The notes under the pieces are model-generated. The model saw nothing but the letters and a program-made list of their open reading frames with translations, had not been told where the DNA came from and made no database searches. The translations under genes were made by a program, and so were the position numbers. Positions 40,489 to 58,575 of a DNA stretch of 64,000 nucleotides are shown piece by piece (position 1 is the stretch's first letter; each line of letters begins with the position of its first letter). This DNA comes from Camarhynchus parvulus (lineage: Eukaryota; Chordata; Aves; Passeriformes; Thraupidae): positions 13,400,235 through 13,464,234 of the forward strand of contig NC_044571.1 in NCBI RefSeq assembly GCF_901933205.1. The letters run 5' to 3'.

Positions 40489-42949
40489 CTGTTTGCACAA
40501 CCAGGGTGCTGCTGGTGCAACAGGAGGGCAAAGCAGCCGATAGCAGGAGGTTTATTTGCCCGAGTGCAGCCAAACAACGGAAACCATTGGCAGGCAAGCC
40601 CTTCTGTTATTCATTTAAAGGAGCCACCGGAGCATTTTAGACAAATACATTTGAGAAAACAATGTTCTTGCTCATGGATATTCCACAAGCAGGAGAAGAG
40701 AATACGTTTGACAAATAAATTATTTGTTATGAAGCCTTTGCTCAGTTCTAGTCAGCACATACAAAAGAAAATAACACAGAAGGTATAACATTAAATAAGC
40801 CTATGATCATCTTTTTAATTTTTTTAGACCACTGCACCTTAATGCATTAATAATTTCACTGAGTTTCTAAGGCTTACTGTGAGAAAGCTACTTGGGATTT
40901 CATCCATGGGTTTTCTAGGGTCAGAAGATCCATATTTCACTCCATCACCCAATCTCCTGTAAGATGCACTCATAGGGGCTGTAGGACGCAGAGCTCCACA
41001 CAGTTCTTCTTAGATTTAGACAAAACATTTACATTAGGTGAAAATATGCCTTCCAGAAAGTAAGTGGTCTGGATTTAAATCCAAAAAGTGTTGGAAATCC
41101 ACCTCCTTGCAGAAACATCACTGCAGTCAGCAGGGACGGCCAGAACTTGTGGAGGTGTGGGAAGGCTGAGATCCTGGGAAAAGGACATACATGGAAATGG
41201 GAGGGAGAAGAAAGAATGTGAAAGGCAGGAGCCTCCTGAGTAAATCTAAAAGAGTAGAAAAGGGACTCTGAGGACCCAAAATGACTGGGATGGGATGGGA
41301 TGGGATGGGATGGGATGGGATGGGATGGGATGGGATGGGATGGGATGGGATGGGATGGGATGGGAAGCTGGCAAAATAGAGAGACAGTATTGATGGCATC
41401 CCAGTCTCAACCAGGAAACTGTCAGCACTGACAGGATTTCATGAAGCTAAGCACTTGGGAACAAAAAAAACCAAACCAAACCAAAAACAGAGCTGTGATG
41501 TACCAATAAGGTCAGCGACCTGGGGATGATGACATGCCAGCAAAGGACACACACAAAGGACACACACACCTCTGTCCCCAAAGCAAACCTGGGGCACAAA
41601 AAATGGGAAGGTCTTTGGGAGGGGAGCAGGCTGTGGAGGTGTTGTACCACCAAGCTGTGTGCCCAGATCTGTTTTTTCAAATGATTTCCAGGAGTACTGG
41701 TTTGGTGACTAGGCTCAAGGAATAAGTAAGTTAAATACAGTAACTAATTCTAATGGAGTTATGGTAGGTGAAAACATTACTCAGAGACATCACTGCAGAC
41801 CTGTTCTGTCTCATGGCCATGCAAAAAAAGGGTCAACCCAAAAATGAGCTGGGAATGCTTCTGGAGCATGGACCACAGGAGAAGTTTTGCATTACCAGAT
41901 ATGGGAAAACAGCAGAAGAGAAGTGAAGATGAGACACATTCACCTAAATTAACTGCTGTCCTCCGTCCATAGTGAAACCCATACTAACAGAAGAGTAAAC
42001 TAGTTGATTAAAAAATAATGACAACCGAATAAAAAATATTGAGAAAATACTTTTTTAAAATCACATCTATGGAATGTGGCCCAGATTTTGCCTACACATA
42101 GACATGAACTAAATCTGAAGTTTATGAATAATTATTCTGGAGTCACCACCACTGCTGATGTCAAACCTCTGTCCAGATGCCAACTATTACTGAAATTGCT
42201 CCCTGAGCTTGCACTAAAACCAAAGTGAGCAACAAAAGCTGGGGATGCTTTCACAGGCAGAAAAAAGTGGCACTGCAAGTGCCAGACAGTCCAGCTAACT
42301 GTGACCTGCACTGACACCTGGCGCACAGGGCTCTCCCAACTTACCCCGTGGGCAGCTGCTGCAGCCTCGCGTCCAGGGCAACACGCTGAAAACTGGCAAA
42401 AATTGTGATGAGAGTCCAAAAAAAGCAATACTTGCAAAATGAGTTTTTCTCTTGGATGTGAATTCAAACGTGCTGAAGTCCAACATCATTCTGCAAAGAG
42501 ATTTTGGTGCAGTGCCCTAGTGATCGCTGCTGGGTACGGATCACCCAATGCTTAAATTGTCAATCTGCAGTGACGGGATAGCAGTTATTTTACCTGAAAT
42601 GAGAAGGTTGTTGAGCCATTGAACCCTTAGGTGCAGTATTCAGATGACCAGTGACTGGTCAAAGCCCCAGGGGACACAAAGAGATGCTGGTTCTCCCCCA
42701 GCTGTCTGATCGCAGCTATAGGGGATGTGCAGCTGTTCTGAGATCCCGCAGGACGGTCTGTAGGGTATTAGCCAATTTTTTTAAAAGAGTTTCATAAGAC
42801 TCTAGCAGAAAAATTGAGTAGTTCTGATGGCTGCAATCAAGGGCAACAGCCCATCTCCACAGCTCAGGGCTGAACTGTGCAAAGTCAAGGCTGTGCCCAG
42901 AAAAATACTCTTCACAAAGCTGAAAAACATATCGTGAATATGGATTGAG
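40489..42949. other. No gene recognised
   Basis: Unique DNA between the CA repeat and the CpG domain, containing the TGGGA array (listed). The - strand frame 42716-42982 (88 codons) looks somewhat protein-like but matches nothing I know. Confidence 0.5.
41286..41365 (+). repeat. (TGGGA)16 microsatellite
   Basis: Sixteen perfect head-to-tail copies of TGGGA, 80 bases. The G-rich strand is the + strand; GGG triplets every five bases could support quadruplex folding. Confidence 0.97.
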
Positions 42950-43433
42950 ATAAAACGCTGTGAGGCTCACAAGGGGAATCATGTGTCAGTTCATGACATC
43001 TAAACGGCATCATGCATTTCTCCACTGCCGGGTACCGAGGCATCCCACCTTCCCTAATGCCCAGCTGTACGACTTTTTTTCACAGGACCATAGTCCTGAA
43101 CGCTGGGCGGGGGCGAGAGAGAGGGCTGTGCTGGGGGCAGGAATGAGACTCAATCACGCCTCTTGAAGACCAGTGGTCGCCTGTGTTTCACTGTCCTGCG
43201 CGCTCGGGTGTGGGGCGCTTCAGACCCTGACGTTCTCTGCGGCTGACCCTGGCTTACCCAGGAGCTGTGGCTCCCACAGCACAGAGCCAGGGGGAGCATG
43301 GGGCCGGGGCGCCAAGCACGTCGAGGAACGGGGAGGAAACTCCAGCGAAGAGCCGGGAGGGCAGGCAGAGGAAATACAGTTTCTGTACCTCCCTACAGAC
43401 AGCTTCTACACAAGCCTTTTTCTTCCGCATAAA

Positions 43434-43484
43434 GTAGACAGTGATAAATCGAATTGTGATATCTATGGTAGACAGCGATAAATC
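43434..43484 (+). repeat. Imperfect 34-bp duplication with GATAA motifs
   Basis: gtagacagtgataaatc and gtagacagcgataaatc recur 34 bases apart, followed by further GATA-like motifs (gatagttgttatcg). Confidence 0.75.
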
Positions 43485-44559
43485 AGGATTTACGATAGTT
43501 GTTATCGTTTTCTTCTCCATTGCAAAGAGAGTAAAAAATAAACAACCAGCTTGTGTAAAAGCCTGGGGATGGGCTGCGGCTGCGGCTCCACCCATGCGCA
43601 GGGCTGGCAGGGAGCGGGAGTCCACCGGAGGGGTTCCCGACTTCAGCAGCCTGTACCGAGGGTTGCGGGATGCGCCGGGGACGGGATGGGTACAAACTGC
43701 TCACGGACCAAAAGCTGCCGTGTGCTCAGTCCATGGGTCACAACCTTGTGTCGCCGCAGTGAGGGCAAATCCTCCCCAGCCGAGGCAGGCGCCATTCCCT
43801 GCGAGGTGAACACAATTTCTCACCTGGTCTTGAACCGAGCCTGCACATTTCCAGCCGCAATGCCTGTAACAGAGCTTCGCCCTGTCTCCGCCCTAAGATC
43901 AAACACCTCTCCCCAAGCCTGACAGCGCACTGCCATTTTGTAGCCACATCCCCTCGCAAGGAAGGTTTCGGGGCCGGGGGGTGCTCCCAACGACGGGGCT
44001 CTCTGTAAGGCGGAAGAAAGATAAACAGGGAAAACCAGTGACAAGCCCAAACCCCATTGCAAACGCCGTCCCCGGGCCGCCTGGGCAGGTCCGGCAGAAG
44101 GTTGTGCGCTGGTGCCGCAGCTGCCACGGGCAGCCGTCGGGCGGTGGTGCCGCGGCAGCCGCGGAGCCCCGGCCCCACTGCGCGGCCAGGCGGAGCAGCG
44201 CGGAGAGCTGCGCACCTGCCCCACGCTTCCAGGCCAAGCGGGGCGGGCATCGCCCCCGCCGGGGCCGCCCGCTCGGAGGGCAGACGGCGAGGGGGGCGCC
44301 CTGGGCTGGCCGGAGGGTGCCGGGCAGAGCGCGCCGGGGCGCACCGCGGTGAGAAGGGGTGGTTTGCACAGAGGGCTGGTCTCGGCAGCGTCAGCGCTCC
44401 CACTGCTCCTTCCCGGCAGGGCCCGAGCGGAGCCGGGCGCGGGTGGGTGCGGAGGCCGGTCCCTGGGGAGAAACTCATCGCGGAGGCCCCGGGTGCGAGG
44501 AGCCGGAGCGCATATTGTTCTGGCAGCGGCAGCCGAGGGTGTTAATGTAGGCTGGCTGG

Positions 44560-44815
44560 AGTGAAATAAGGCAAATATTTCCGTTTGTGCCCTCCTGCCT
44601 CTCTCAGCACCGGCTGTCAGTCCCTGGGCTTGTTATCCGTACAAGGTATCAGTTTGTTTGGCTGAGCTCAGCAAGGTTTTCTTCTCCGAGCAGAACTATA
44701 ATTGCTATAATTCTACTGTATCATTTGGATCATTGCAGTATTGTTGTTTTCTCTCTCTCGTTCTCTCCCTGTAATACTGCCATAACGCGCTCCAGTGCTA
44801 AATTAGCAGGTTGCA
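44560..44815. promoter_or_regulatory. Candidate conserved non-coding element 2.5 kb upstream of ARX
   Basis: A block of complex, balanced-composition sequence within the GC-rich upstream domain, with no coding potential and no repeat character. It contains an AT-rich core (aactataattgctataattc, about 44694-44714) and a further TAAATTA-type site near 44800. Contrast with its surroundings and proximity to ARX suggest a regulatory element; conservation itself was not measured. Confidence 0.35.
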
Positions 44816-45610
44816 GGGGGAAGGGAAGAAAAGAAGGCGAGGGAGAGACCATAAATGACTAAAAGTTTGTTTAAAAAAATAAATAAAGCAACAAAGTGAA
44901 TTGACAGAGGAGAGCTCGCATCGCAAAGCATTTTTGCCTGCGAACGGGAGTACTGCGGGCCCGCCCCACGCCCTGGGCTGGCCGGGGCCGCGTTTCCTCC
45001 GGCAGGGCCCGCCGGGGCGCCGGAAAGTGGGGAAGGGGAGGCCCCCCGGCCAAACTCGGGCACAGGGAGACAAGGGACCGGGGCGGGAAAGGAGTGAAAA
45101 CAAGCTGCAGACGGCTGGAAGGCCGCAGCAGGGCTCGCTGTGCTCCGACCGTCCCCGACAGCCTCGAGCTCCCTCCCGCCGCAGTCCCGGCTCGCACCGC
45201 CGGCAGCCGCCGGAGGGTCTCGGCGCTGCTGAAGATGCCGCACCGCAGGTCCCCCGTGCCCTCCGGCTGTCGCCTGTGCCGCGGCGGGTCCGGTTCTCCC
45301 CCTCGGGCAGGCAGCTCTGCCCGTCCCTGCTCTGCCACTCGCAGTGTCGCGGCTCGCCCGCAACGGCTTGGCCGGCGCCCAGCAAGGCAGCGAAGGGAAG
45401 GCAGATGCGGGCCGGGCTCCCCGGCTGCCGGAGCGCCGCTCCTGGCCCGGTGCTACCCGCGGCTCCGCGCAGCTTCTCCCGGGCAAGCCCCCCGGCAGAG
45501 AAGCCCGGTGGAAAAGTCGCGGTGGAACCGCCCGGCATGGCCAGGGGGAGAGCAAGAGGCGGCAGCCCCTCTGCTCGCCGAGCCTCGCCAAAGGCACCCC
45601 TGAGCAGCCC

Positions 45611-45631
45611 TTTTTTTTTTTTTTTTTTTTT
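45611..45631 (+). repeat. Poly(T) run in the CpG domain
   Basis: Twenty-one uninterrupted T residues bounded by GC-rich sequence (cagccc and cggttgg). Confidence 0.95.
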
Positions 45632-46092
45632 CGGTTGGCTGGTTTGGGATTTATTTGGGGTGGGTCTTTTTTAGTTACTGAGTTAATGAACTAATTGCCA
45701 CTTGTGCCGGGAATGGCAAAAGCTCCCTAAAGCTGAGCACCGATGGCAAACGGCAGCTTTGCGTACCCGGTCAAGGAGCACCCGCAAGGCCGGGCCGGGC
45801 TGCGGCCGCCCCGCTGCGGATCGCGGGGCCCGCCGGCCGCTCACGTCGGGGCGCTTCCCGCTGGCATCCCCCGGCCTGCGGATCGGAGGGAAACGAAGAG
45901 GGATGAATGAGGGGTAGGAGCCCCGAGGGGCCCCGCTCCCAGGGAGGGGACGACTCTGGGTTTAACGTTTGTCCCCCGCGCACGCACCTTTAGAGCTTGG
46001 AAGTGTATGCGTGTGCGCCCTCGGGCGTGGACGCAGCCAGAGCGGCGTTTAGCCCACGCCAGCACGGACACAAGCACGCACTCTCTTTTCTC

Positions 46093-46113
46093 TTAATTAT
46101 CTCTGGTTAATTA
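46093..46113. promoter_or_regulatory. Paired TTAATTA homeodomain sites upstream of ARX
   Basis: Two TTAATTA motifs, at 46093-46099 and 46107-46113, lie 14 bases apart in a small AT-rich interruption of the CpG domain, about 1.1 kb before the ATG. A CRE-like gACGTCAg follows at about 46117. TAATTA is the preferred core of Q50 paired-like and many Antp-class homeodomains, including ARX. Function is inferred. Confidence 0.4.
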
Positions 46114-46919
46114 GGAGACGTCAGTTCCGCACGGCAGTTGTAGCATGAACAGGGAAAATTGGGCTATCTCCGCTTCGGTGCTCGGGGCTGGGCATCACCC
46201 GAACGAGAGGACAGGTTATTTGTGGTGACCGGGAGCAGTTTCTCCGACGTGTTTATGCTTGCGGGAGCAGGAGAGCATACGTGAGCGGGGACAGGCAGCT
46301 GTAGCGTGCCCATCAAAATTGAGCCCAAACTGACCGGACAGAGAGCCTGAACTTGTGACCGCCCAACAGGGAAGGGAGAGAGCATAAAAAACGGTCAGAG
46401 GTTTTCCGGCCCCGGAGCGGCGTGGAAAGCGCCGGCGGAGGGGAGATATGTGTGCGGAGAAAGGCGGAGGCTGTCAGGGCAGGGAGGGAGCTGCCGGGCA
46501 GCACCGCACCGGGCTGCGCGCCCTGCCCTGCCCGAGGGAAACTCTTCGCGGCTCCCGCACTCCGCCGGGTCAGTCCCGGCCGCTGCAGGCGCTGCGCAGG
46601 TGCTGTCGCGGAAAGCGCCGAGCGCGGACGCGGCATTTCAAACAGAGCGAGCGCGCGGCCCTACGCAGCACCGCGCCCGGCGGGCGGGAGCTGCCCGCGG
46701 GAAAACGCGGCGCGGATCCCCCGGCACCGCCCACGCCATCCCGCCCGGGAATTGCCGGGGGCTAAGGAGGGGTCGGGCGGGGAGCGGGCCGCCGTCGGGG
46801 CGGGGGCGTGGGGACGGAGCAAGGCGTGACACGGGAACTCCGCCGCCGCCCATCCCGGACGCCCCCGACGGCTCCCCCGAGCGGGTCCCCGCCGGCTGCC
46901 GCCCCCACGGAGCGGGGCG

Positions 46920-47216
46920 GAGCGCGGCGGGAGGGGCGGGGCGGGGCCGGGGGCAGCGCGGCGACTCGGGGCGGGTGCCGATCCGGATCGGTCCGAGCCG
47001 GGCTTTGCCGGGCGCCGTCTGTCGGCGGCCGCCCGGCCTCCGGCGGGAGCCAATCAGGGGCGGCTGCCCGCACGTGGAGCCGAGGGGACTCAAGAGCGCC
47101 GCGGCCGCCGCTCACTCCCCCGTGACGGGCGTCCCGGCGGCACCGGGCAGCGCCGCGGGGGCGTCCGCGCCGCCGCTCCCGCCCCGGCCCCACGGCTCGG
47201 CCCTGCTGCCGCCGCC
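46920..47216 (+). promoter_or_regulatory. ARX: Probable ARX core promoter and 5' UTR
   Basis: TATA-less, extremely CpG-rich sequence directly before the ATG. It has GC boxes (gggcggggcggggcc around 46935-46950), a CCAAT box at 47050-47054 and a cACGTGg E-box-like site at about 47071-47077. The CCAAT box lies about 165 bases before the ATG, so transcription probably starts around 47100-47130. The start site is inferred, not seen. Confidence 0.6.
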
Positions 47217-53893
<6,677 letters not shown>

Positions 53894-53986
53894 GGCACGG
53901 CTGCCGTCCGCGGGGTGCGGGATAGGGTTTTTTTAAGGGGGGAGAGAAAAAAAGAGGGGGAGAAGAGGAGAGTAAATATGCGAATC

Positions 53987-53992
53987 AATAAA
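53987..53992 (+). promoter_or_regulatory. ARX: Possible proximal poly(A) signal of ARX
   Basis: AATAAA about 95 bases after the stop codon, in gaatcAATAAAggtc. It could give a short 3' UTR isoform. A further AATAAA occurs near 54281. Confidence 0.3.
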
Positions 53993-54238
53993 GGTCACCT
54001 CAGACAGCATGAATCAAGACCAAACGGGGGGAAAAATAATGATGATTTTTAAAAAAAAGAGGACCAGCAGCTGAGACTGTAGTAGGTCCTCAAGTTAGGG
54101 ACTTGGGGAAAGTGAATGCCTCTCGCATCATCCCTCACACGAGTGAAACGACACTTAAAACCTCCTGAATAAGTAACTCCTTGGCTGGTACATTTCTTAA
54201 ATGTACAACATGTCCATTTCCTCTATGAACGTAAGGGG

Positions 54239-54267
<29 letters not shown>
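54239..54267 (+). repeat. Poly(A) run in the ARX 3' UTR
   Basis: A run of about 28 A residues, then gaaaaaaaccctaataaaa; a second A-rich tract lies at 55030-55063 next to the distal poly(A) signal. Confidence 0.9.
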
Positions 54268-54269
<2 letters not shown>

Positions 54270-55008
54270 AAAAAAACCCTAATAAAAGATACTATATATT
54301 AGCGTTTCGTACACTAAATATTTTTCCTTCTGTTTATCTGGCAAGAAAAAAAAAGAAAGAAATAGAATTGTAATTAAGAAAGCGAAACAAAAAACAATAG
54401 AGAAGCTAAGAGAGGGGGAAAGCTACCCACATCTTCTTAAAATAGCATCCTAGGATGTTAAGTTGGTCAGTTAGAAGCGCTGGAGAACTATTTTACATGT
54501 TGAAACGAGCTGCATATGCTAACCAAGGATGCTGACAGTGCAAACTGAAAGTAAATTTGATGCTGTAAGATAACCAGTGCACTTAGGGGAAAGGGTATAT
54601 CTTTTTCTTGTTATATTCTTTATCACTACACCAACCAAGGTTTTTATATCAAACCAAAGCGAAATACACTGCTAGAATATGGACTGTTTAAGTCACTAAA
54701 CTGTGATTATTAATTCTGTACATACCATTGTTATAAAAAAAAAGAACAGAGCTTTGTATATTTGAAAAGTTATAAAACAATTGCACTCAGTGTAGTGTTG
54801 TAAAAGTTTGTCATTCTGTAGATTCTTACTGTGTTGTAGATATAATAGGGTTCCTAGACAAATATTTATGTACAAACTCTTTATTTAACTTATTAACTGT
54901 AGAGGTTTCTGAAACCCTCAAGAGGCGATGGTACAGTACTTTTTCGTGTAATGTCGTTATTGTTAACACTTTTCCTTGCTATCCGGTGGAGAAGTGCCAC
55001 GTTCAGAA

Positions 55009-55014
55009 AATAAA
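55009..55014 (+). promoter_or_regulatory. ARX: Distal poly(A) signal of ARX
   Basis: AATAAA in gttcagAATAAAcaaaaat, about 1.1 kb after the stop codon, followed within 20-25 bases by an A-rich stretch (55030-55063) where the AT-rich UTR ends abruptly and GC-rich sequence begins. Confidence 0.65.
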
Positions 55015-55079
55015 CAAAAATATATGTTTAACAAAAAAAAGAAAAAAAAAAAAAAAAAAAAAAGTCATCAAAAGCAAAA

Positions 55080-56040
55080 AAGCCCTGCTGTCCTTGCGGG
55101 GGCTGCGGGGCCACCCGGGGCCGGGGGCGGCCGGGGCCGAGCCCCGCCAGCCGCAGCGCCGGGACCCCCGCGGGCCGGGGTGGGCGCGGGTGGCTCGGCC
55201 GGAGCCGGGAGTGCCGGGGACGGGAGGTGCCGCAGCCCCGTCTGCGAGCGGATCGCGGGGTGCTGGGGCACCCAGGGCCGAGCCTGTCCGCGCTGTGCCG
55301 CGTGTCCCCCCCGCTGCCCGCCCGGGGCTCGGGGCCGTCCCTTGGTGGCAGCGGTGCCACCCCGCGGGGAGCCGCCCCACGCTGCCCGGGACAGCCCCAG
55401 GCTCCGCCGCTGCCGAAAGTCGGCAGTGGGGGAGAAAATCAGGAATTCTGGGGAACGCTTGGCCACCTCTGCACCTTTGGGGCCACAAAAGTTTCCCCGC
55501 GCCTGTCCCTTCGTTCTCCTAGAGGTGAATTTCCGTTTCTTCCCTCTTCCTTTATTACTCCCTGGGTGGTTTTCTTCCTCCTCTTTTTTTTTTTTTTTTT
55601 TGTTGTTGTTGTTGTTGTTGTTTTTTTCTTCTTCTTTTTTTTCCTTGATGCGGGAAGCCCCGGCCGCACTCCCCGCGCTCCTTCCCCGGCCGCGATGACT
55701 CCTGGTCCCCCCGACCGAGCGCCGGGCCCCGGACGGGCCGTCGGAGGGAGAGCCGGGGTGTGGAGTTCTTTTTTTTTGGGTGATTTGGTCCAGTCTCGGC
55801 AGCGCTCCACAGCGGCGGGCCGGGGCCGGAGAAGAGCCCAAGGGCAGCCCGAGAGGGGCCCGGCCCGGGGGCGGCTCCGCGGGGCGACCCCGGCTCCGGG
55901 AGGCGCCGCTGGAGCGAGCACCGCGCGTGGGAGCCCCCGCGACCCTTCCCCGCAGCTCCCCCCTCCACTCACGGCATTTCAAAACCCACACCCCCCAACC
56001 CCGCCCGCCCTCAGCCGTATTTCTGAGTTCTAAAACCCAC
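55080..56040. other. CpG island just downstream of ARX
   Basis: GC- and CpG-rich sequence resumes immediately after the ARX poly(A) region and runs to about 56040. It is interrupted by a T-rich/GTT repeat (about 55583-55640) and a T-run at 55770-55777. It matches no coding sequence I recognise; the long frames on both strands reflect composition. It may be the 3' edge of the ARX CpG domain or the promoter of an unannotated transcript. Confidence 0.55.
55583..55640 (+). repeat. Poly(T) and (GTT)n tract
   Basis: A T-run followed by seven GTT repeats and another T-rich stretch within the CpG island downstream of ARX. Confidence 0.92.
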
Positions 56041-56079
56041 CATACGCGCGAAAAAAAAATTTATGGGAAAAATAAGGCT

Positions 56080-57010
56080 TGTTCCTTGGACGTTATTAAC
56101 AGTGCAGCCTGAAATATACATTTTTGCCTCAAAGAAAAGGGAATCATTATCAAGCCATTAGGCATTAAGAAATGTCATTCAGTCATTTTTATTCATTCTG
56201 CTGAAATCTTCGTAAAAGCCCGAATCATACTTCTGCAAGCGGCAATTTTGTTAATCCAGGGGGTTATTACTCTGGTCCCTTATTAGGATCTATACTGCTG
56301 CCAAGCAATCCTATAACCTTCTCAAAAGAAGTTTACCTCCGTGTTATAAAACCAGTAGTGGTATTTATACTGTGCAATAATTAGTGTATTACCTGAATCC
56401 ACTAACAGGTTCATTTTATCTCCGCACAAAACCCCTAGTCTGCTTATAGAAAGCTTGTGCCTCCTTTGGTGCTGTTAAAGTGGTGAAAGAGTGAATGAAG
56501 GCTGGTAGCACTTTCTCCTTTCGCCGTGCCTTAATTCCCATCTCTTTTTGCTCTCATCCAATTAGTGCAGTGTATTAAGCGGTTTATCATCTCATAGTCA
56601 GCTATTGAGAGAAACAAGGCGAACACTTTGCAATAGAGCCTGCTCTCCTTTGACACCCTCAGGTACTTACATATTCCACTGTGCTATGAATAATAGAGGA
56701 AGAATAGAGCGCTAATTCCCTCATCAAAGAATGCCTTGTCTGCTGCTTTGCTCAACAACACCATTCTGATCAAAAGAAAAGCAATAAAGCTTAGCATAAC
56801 AAAACGAAACCTACTTATTAGCTTAGTGGTTAAATTAATGCAGAGCCGCTGCTATTCAAAACCAAGGTTTGAAAACAGCCTCCAACAACCTGATAATGCT
56901 GCCTTCGGGATGAAGGAATTTTAATCTGAAATTTGAAGCTGGCACAGATGAGTTAATCTATTAAACTGCTATAAGGAGGGTGCGGGAGAACTATTCAATT
57001 AAGGCACATT
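56080..57010. promoter_or_regulatory. Candidate ultraconserved-type enhancer between ARX and POLA1
   Basis: About 930 bases of dense, non-repetitive, moderately AT-rich sequence without coding signature, between the two converging genes. It contains many homeodomain-type cores (for example gcaataattagtgtatta near 56375, catccaattagtgcag near 56556, ggttaaattaatgcagag near 56829). In mammals the ARX/POLA1 interval and the POLA1 3' introns contain ultraconserved elements with forebrain enhancer activity. Position and texture fit that class; identity with a specific named element could not be checked. Confidence 0.55.
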
Positions 57011-58569
57011 TAAGGTGCCCTGCAGAAGACGGGGATGGATTCGAAGGGGAAGATGTGCTCCGCTCTGGCCTTAGAAAACTGCCTTTGGCGGCAAAAAGAG
57101 GGATTTTGGCACAGCAGCGGCCGTGTTTGCAGATGGGAATTCTTTTTCATATCGCATATGTCATCAGCGAAACCTGGCCACCGGCTCCATATATCAACAC
57201 TCCTCTTCCCCAACTGCAAATAAATACAAATAAACACAAACCTTCATTTTAACAGCACGGTTTGGGGAGGGGGATATGAGGAGGAAAAGGAAGGGAAGGC
57301 GATTCAGGCCAGAGCAGCCTCAGAATGCAAACCTCCGAACTTCACTTTTCCCAAATTATTTACAGCGCAGCGTTTACCAGCTCCATTTAATATTAAATGC
57401 TATAAAGATGATTTTGCGTTTCCCAGCCTTTCTGAGGGGCCAAGACGAGGCACGGTGCCCGGAGCTGATTAGAGAGGGAGAGGGGAGGGGAAAAAAAATC
57501 TGGTTTACTCCTTGCCAAGACTTCAGCTCTGATCTGACCAGCTTTGCTGAGAGGAATCAAAAAAGCCTCCATTCGGGGTAAAAGCCCTCATTTCCCATCC
57601 TGACCCCCCCCGAGTGTGGCTGGCCGGGGTGGCGGGGGCTCCGGGGCTGTGCCACTCACGGCTCCTGCGCCTCGGTGCGCGGGGGAACAGCCCCTGGCAG
57701 GGCCACTCTGTGCTGCTGCACCCTACACAGTCATTCCACAACACTCTCGTTTAATCTAAACATCCCTAAACTTGCAAATTAACAGGCTCTTCAGCTGTAA
57801 TTATACAGATACATACAAGTGCCACAGGGTCAGGTTATGCCATATCTATCCATTTTATTTGTATACTTAATGTTTGGAGGAAAAGGTCACACTTTTCACT
57901 TTCCTAAGGCATTCTACCCAGTAGAATCAATATATATCAGTAATATCTTCATAATCCCAACTGAGCTGGACACAAAAAATCTAAAAATCCCTGCATGGAA
58001 TTACAAGAAACCAGGATCTTTTGAAGTTCTGCAACTTCAGTACGACATCTTGGCAGCAACACCTTCTTTCCAAGACAGACTCTAAATAAAGTCTCTTTTA
58101 CAATATTAACTAAACATATTGGGAAGGATCCATAGCTCACCAGGGTGGGACAACACCTGCACAACACCAGAGACTGCAAAGATTCCATTTCTCACTGTAG
58201 TGATTCCATGTGAGCAGAAATGAAAGGGTTTAGTTCCAAAAGTTGCTAGGAACATGACTGTGTATTTCGGCATATTCAAACTGACACTCCCCATACTGAC
58301 ACACAGCGTCTCCCAAATGCCACTCTGGGGACAAATGAATGTCATAAAATACTCTGAACACAATCAGATACATGAATCCCTATAGTGCCCAACATGTTCA
58401 TGCTGATCCTCTTACTTTTTCTTCAAACTCCCTTTGTTAATGGCTGTTCATCCTAAAAACAGACACAAAAGCAATACTGTAAGACCAGGAGAAATCCAGA
58501 GCAATATGACCTAGCATTCATATTTTCAACCATCAGATCATAGAATCAAATTCTCTTTTACTAGAAAAC
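57011..58569. other. Intergenic sequence before the POLA1 3' end
   Basis: No gene recognised. A second complex non-coding block at about 57280-57560 (TTTAATATTAAA palindrome near 57387, GATTAGAGAG near 57468) could be another regulatory element. A short GC-rich patch lies at 57600-57700, and from about 57770 the sequence is ordinary AT-rich DNA. Confidence 0.5.
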
Positions 58570-58575
58570 TTTATT
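58570..58575 (-). promoter_or_regulatory. POLA1: Candidate POLA1 poly(A) signal
   Basis: TTTATT on the + strand, reading AATAAA on the - strand, about 1.1 kb after the POLA1 stop codon. Confidence 0.35.

Larger units (their letters stand above)
53894..55030 (+). other. ARX: ARX 3' UTR
   Basis: About 1.1 kb of AT-rich, non-coding sequence between the stop codon and the distal poly(A) signal, contrasting with the GC-rich exons. It carries an A-run at 54239-54267 and AT-rich motifs such as TGTACATA (about 54717) and TGTAGATA (about 54835). Pumilio-type and AU-rich elements are plausible, but none was tested. Confidence 0.75.

Noticed and set aside
39503..40788. Overlapping open frames of 346 and 405 codons
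   Set aside because: They consist almost wholly of His/Thr/Ser repeats read from the CA/CACACT tract, which has no stop codons.
42716..42982. 88-codon protein-like frame on the - strand
   Set aside because: Helical-looking composition but no family match, no neighbours and no splice partner identified; left as unproven.
43738..46077. Several 150-260 codon frames on both strands upstream of ARX
   Set aside because: Low-complexity composition driven by the CpG domain; none resembles a known family and they overlap in all frames.
54976..56033. Frames of 160-307 codons downstream of ARX
   Set aside because: They run through the ARX poly(A) region, poly(T) and GTT repeats and CpG-rich DNA; translations are low complexity.
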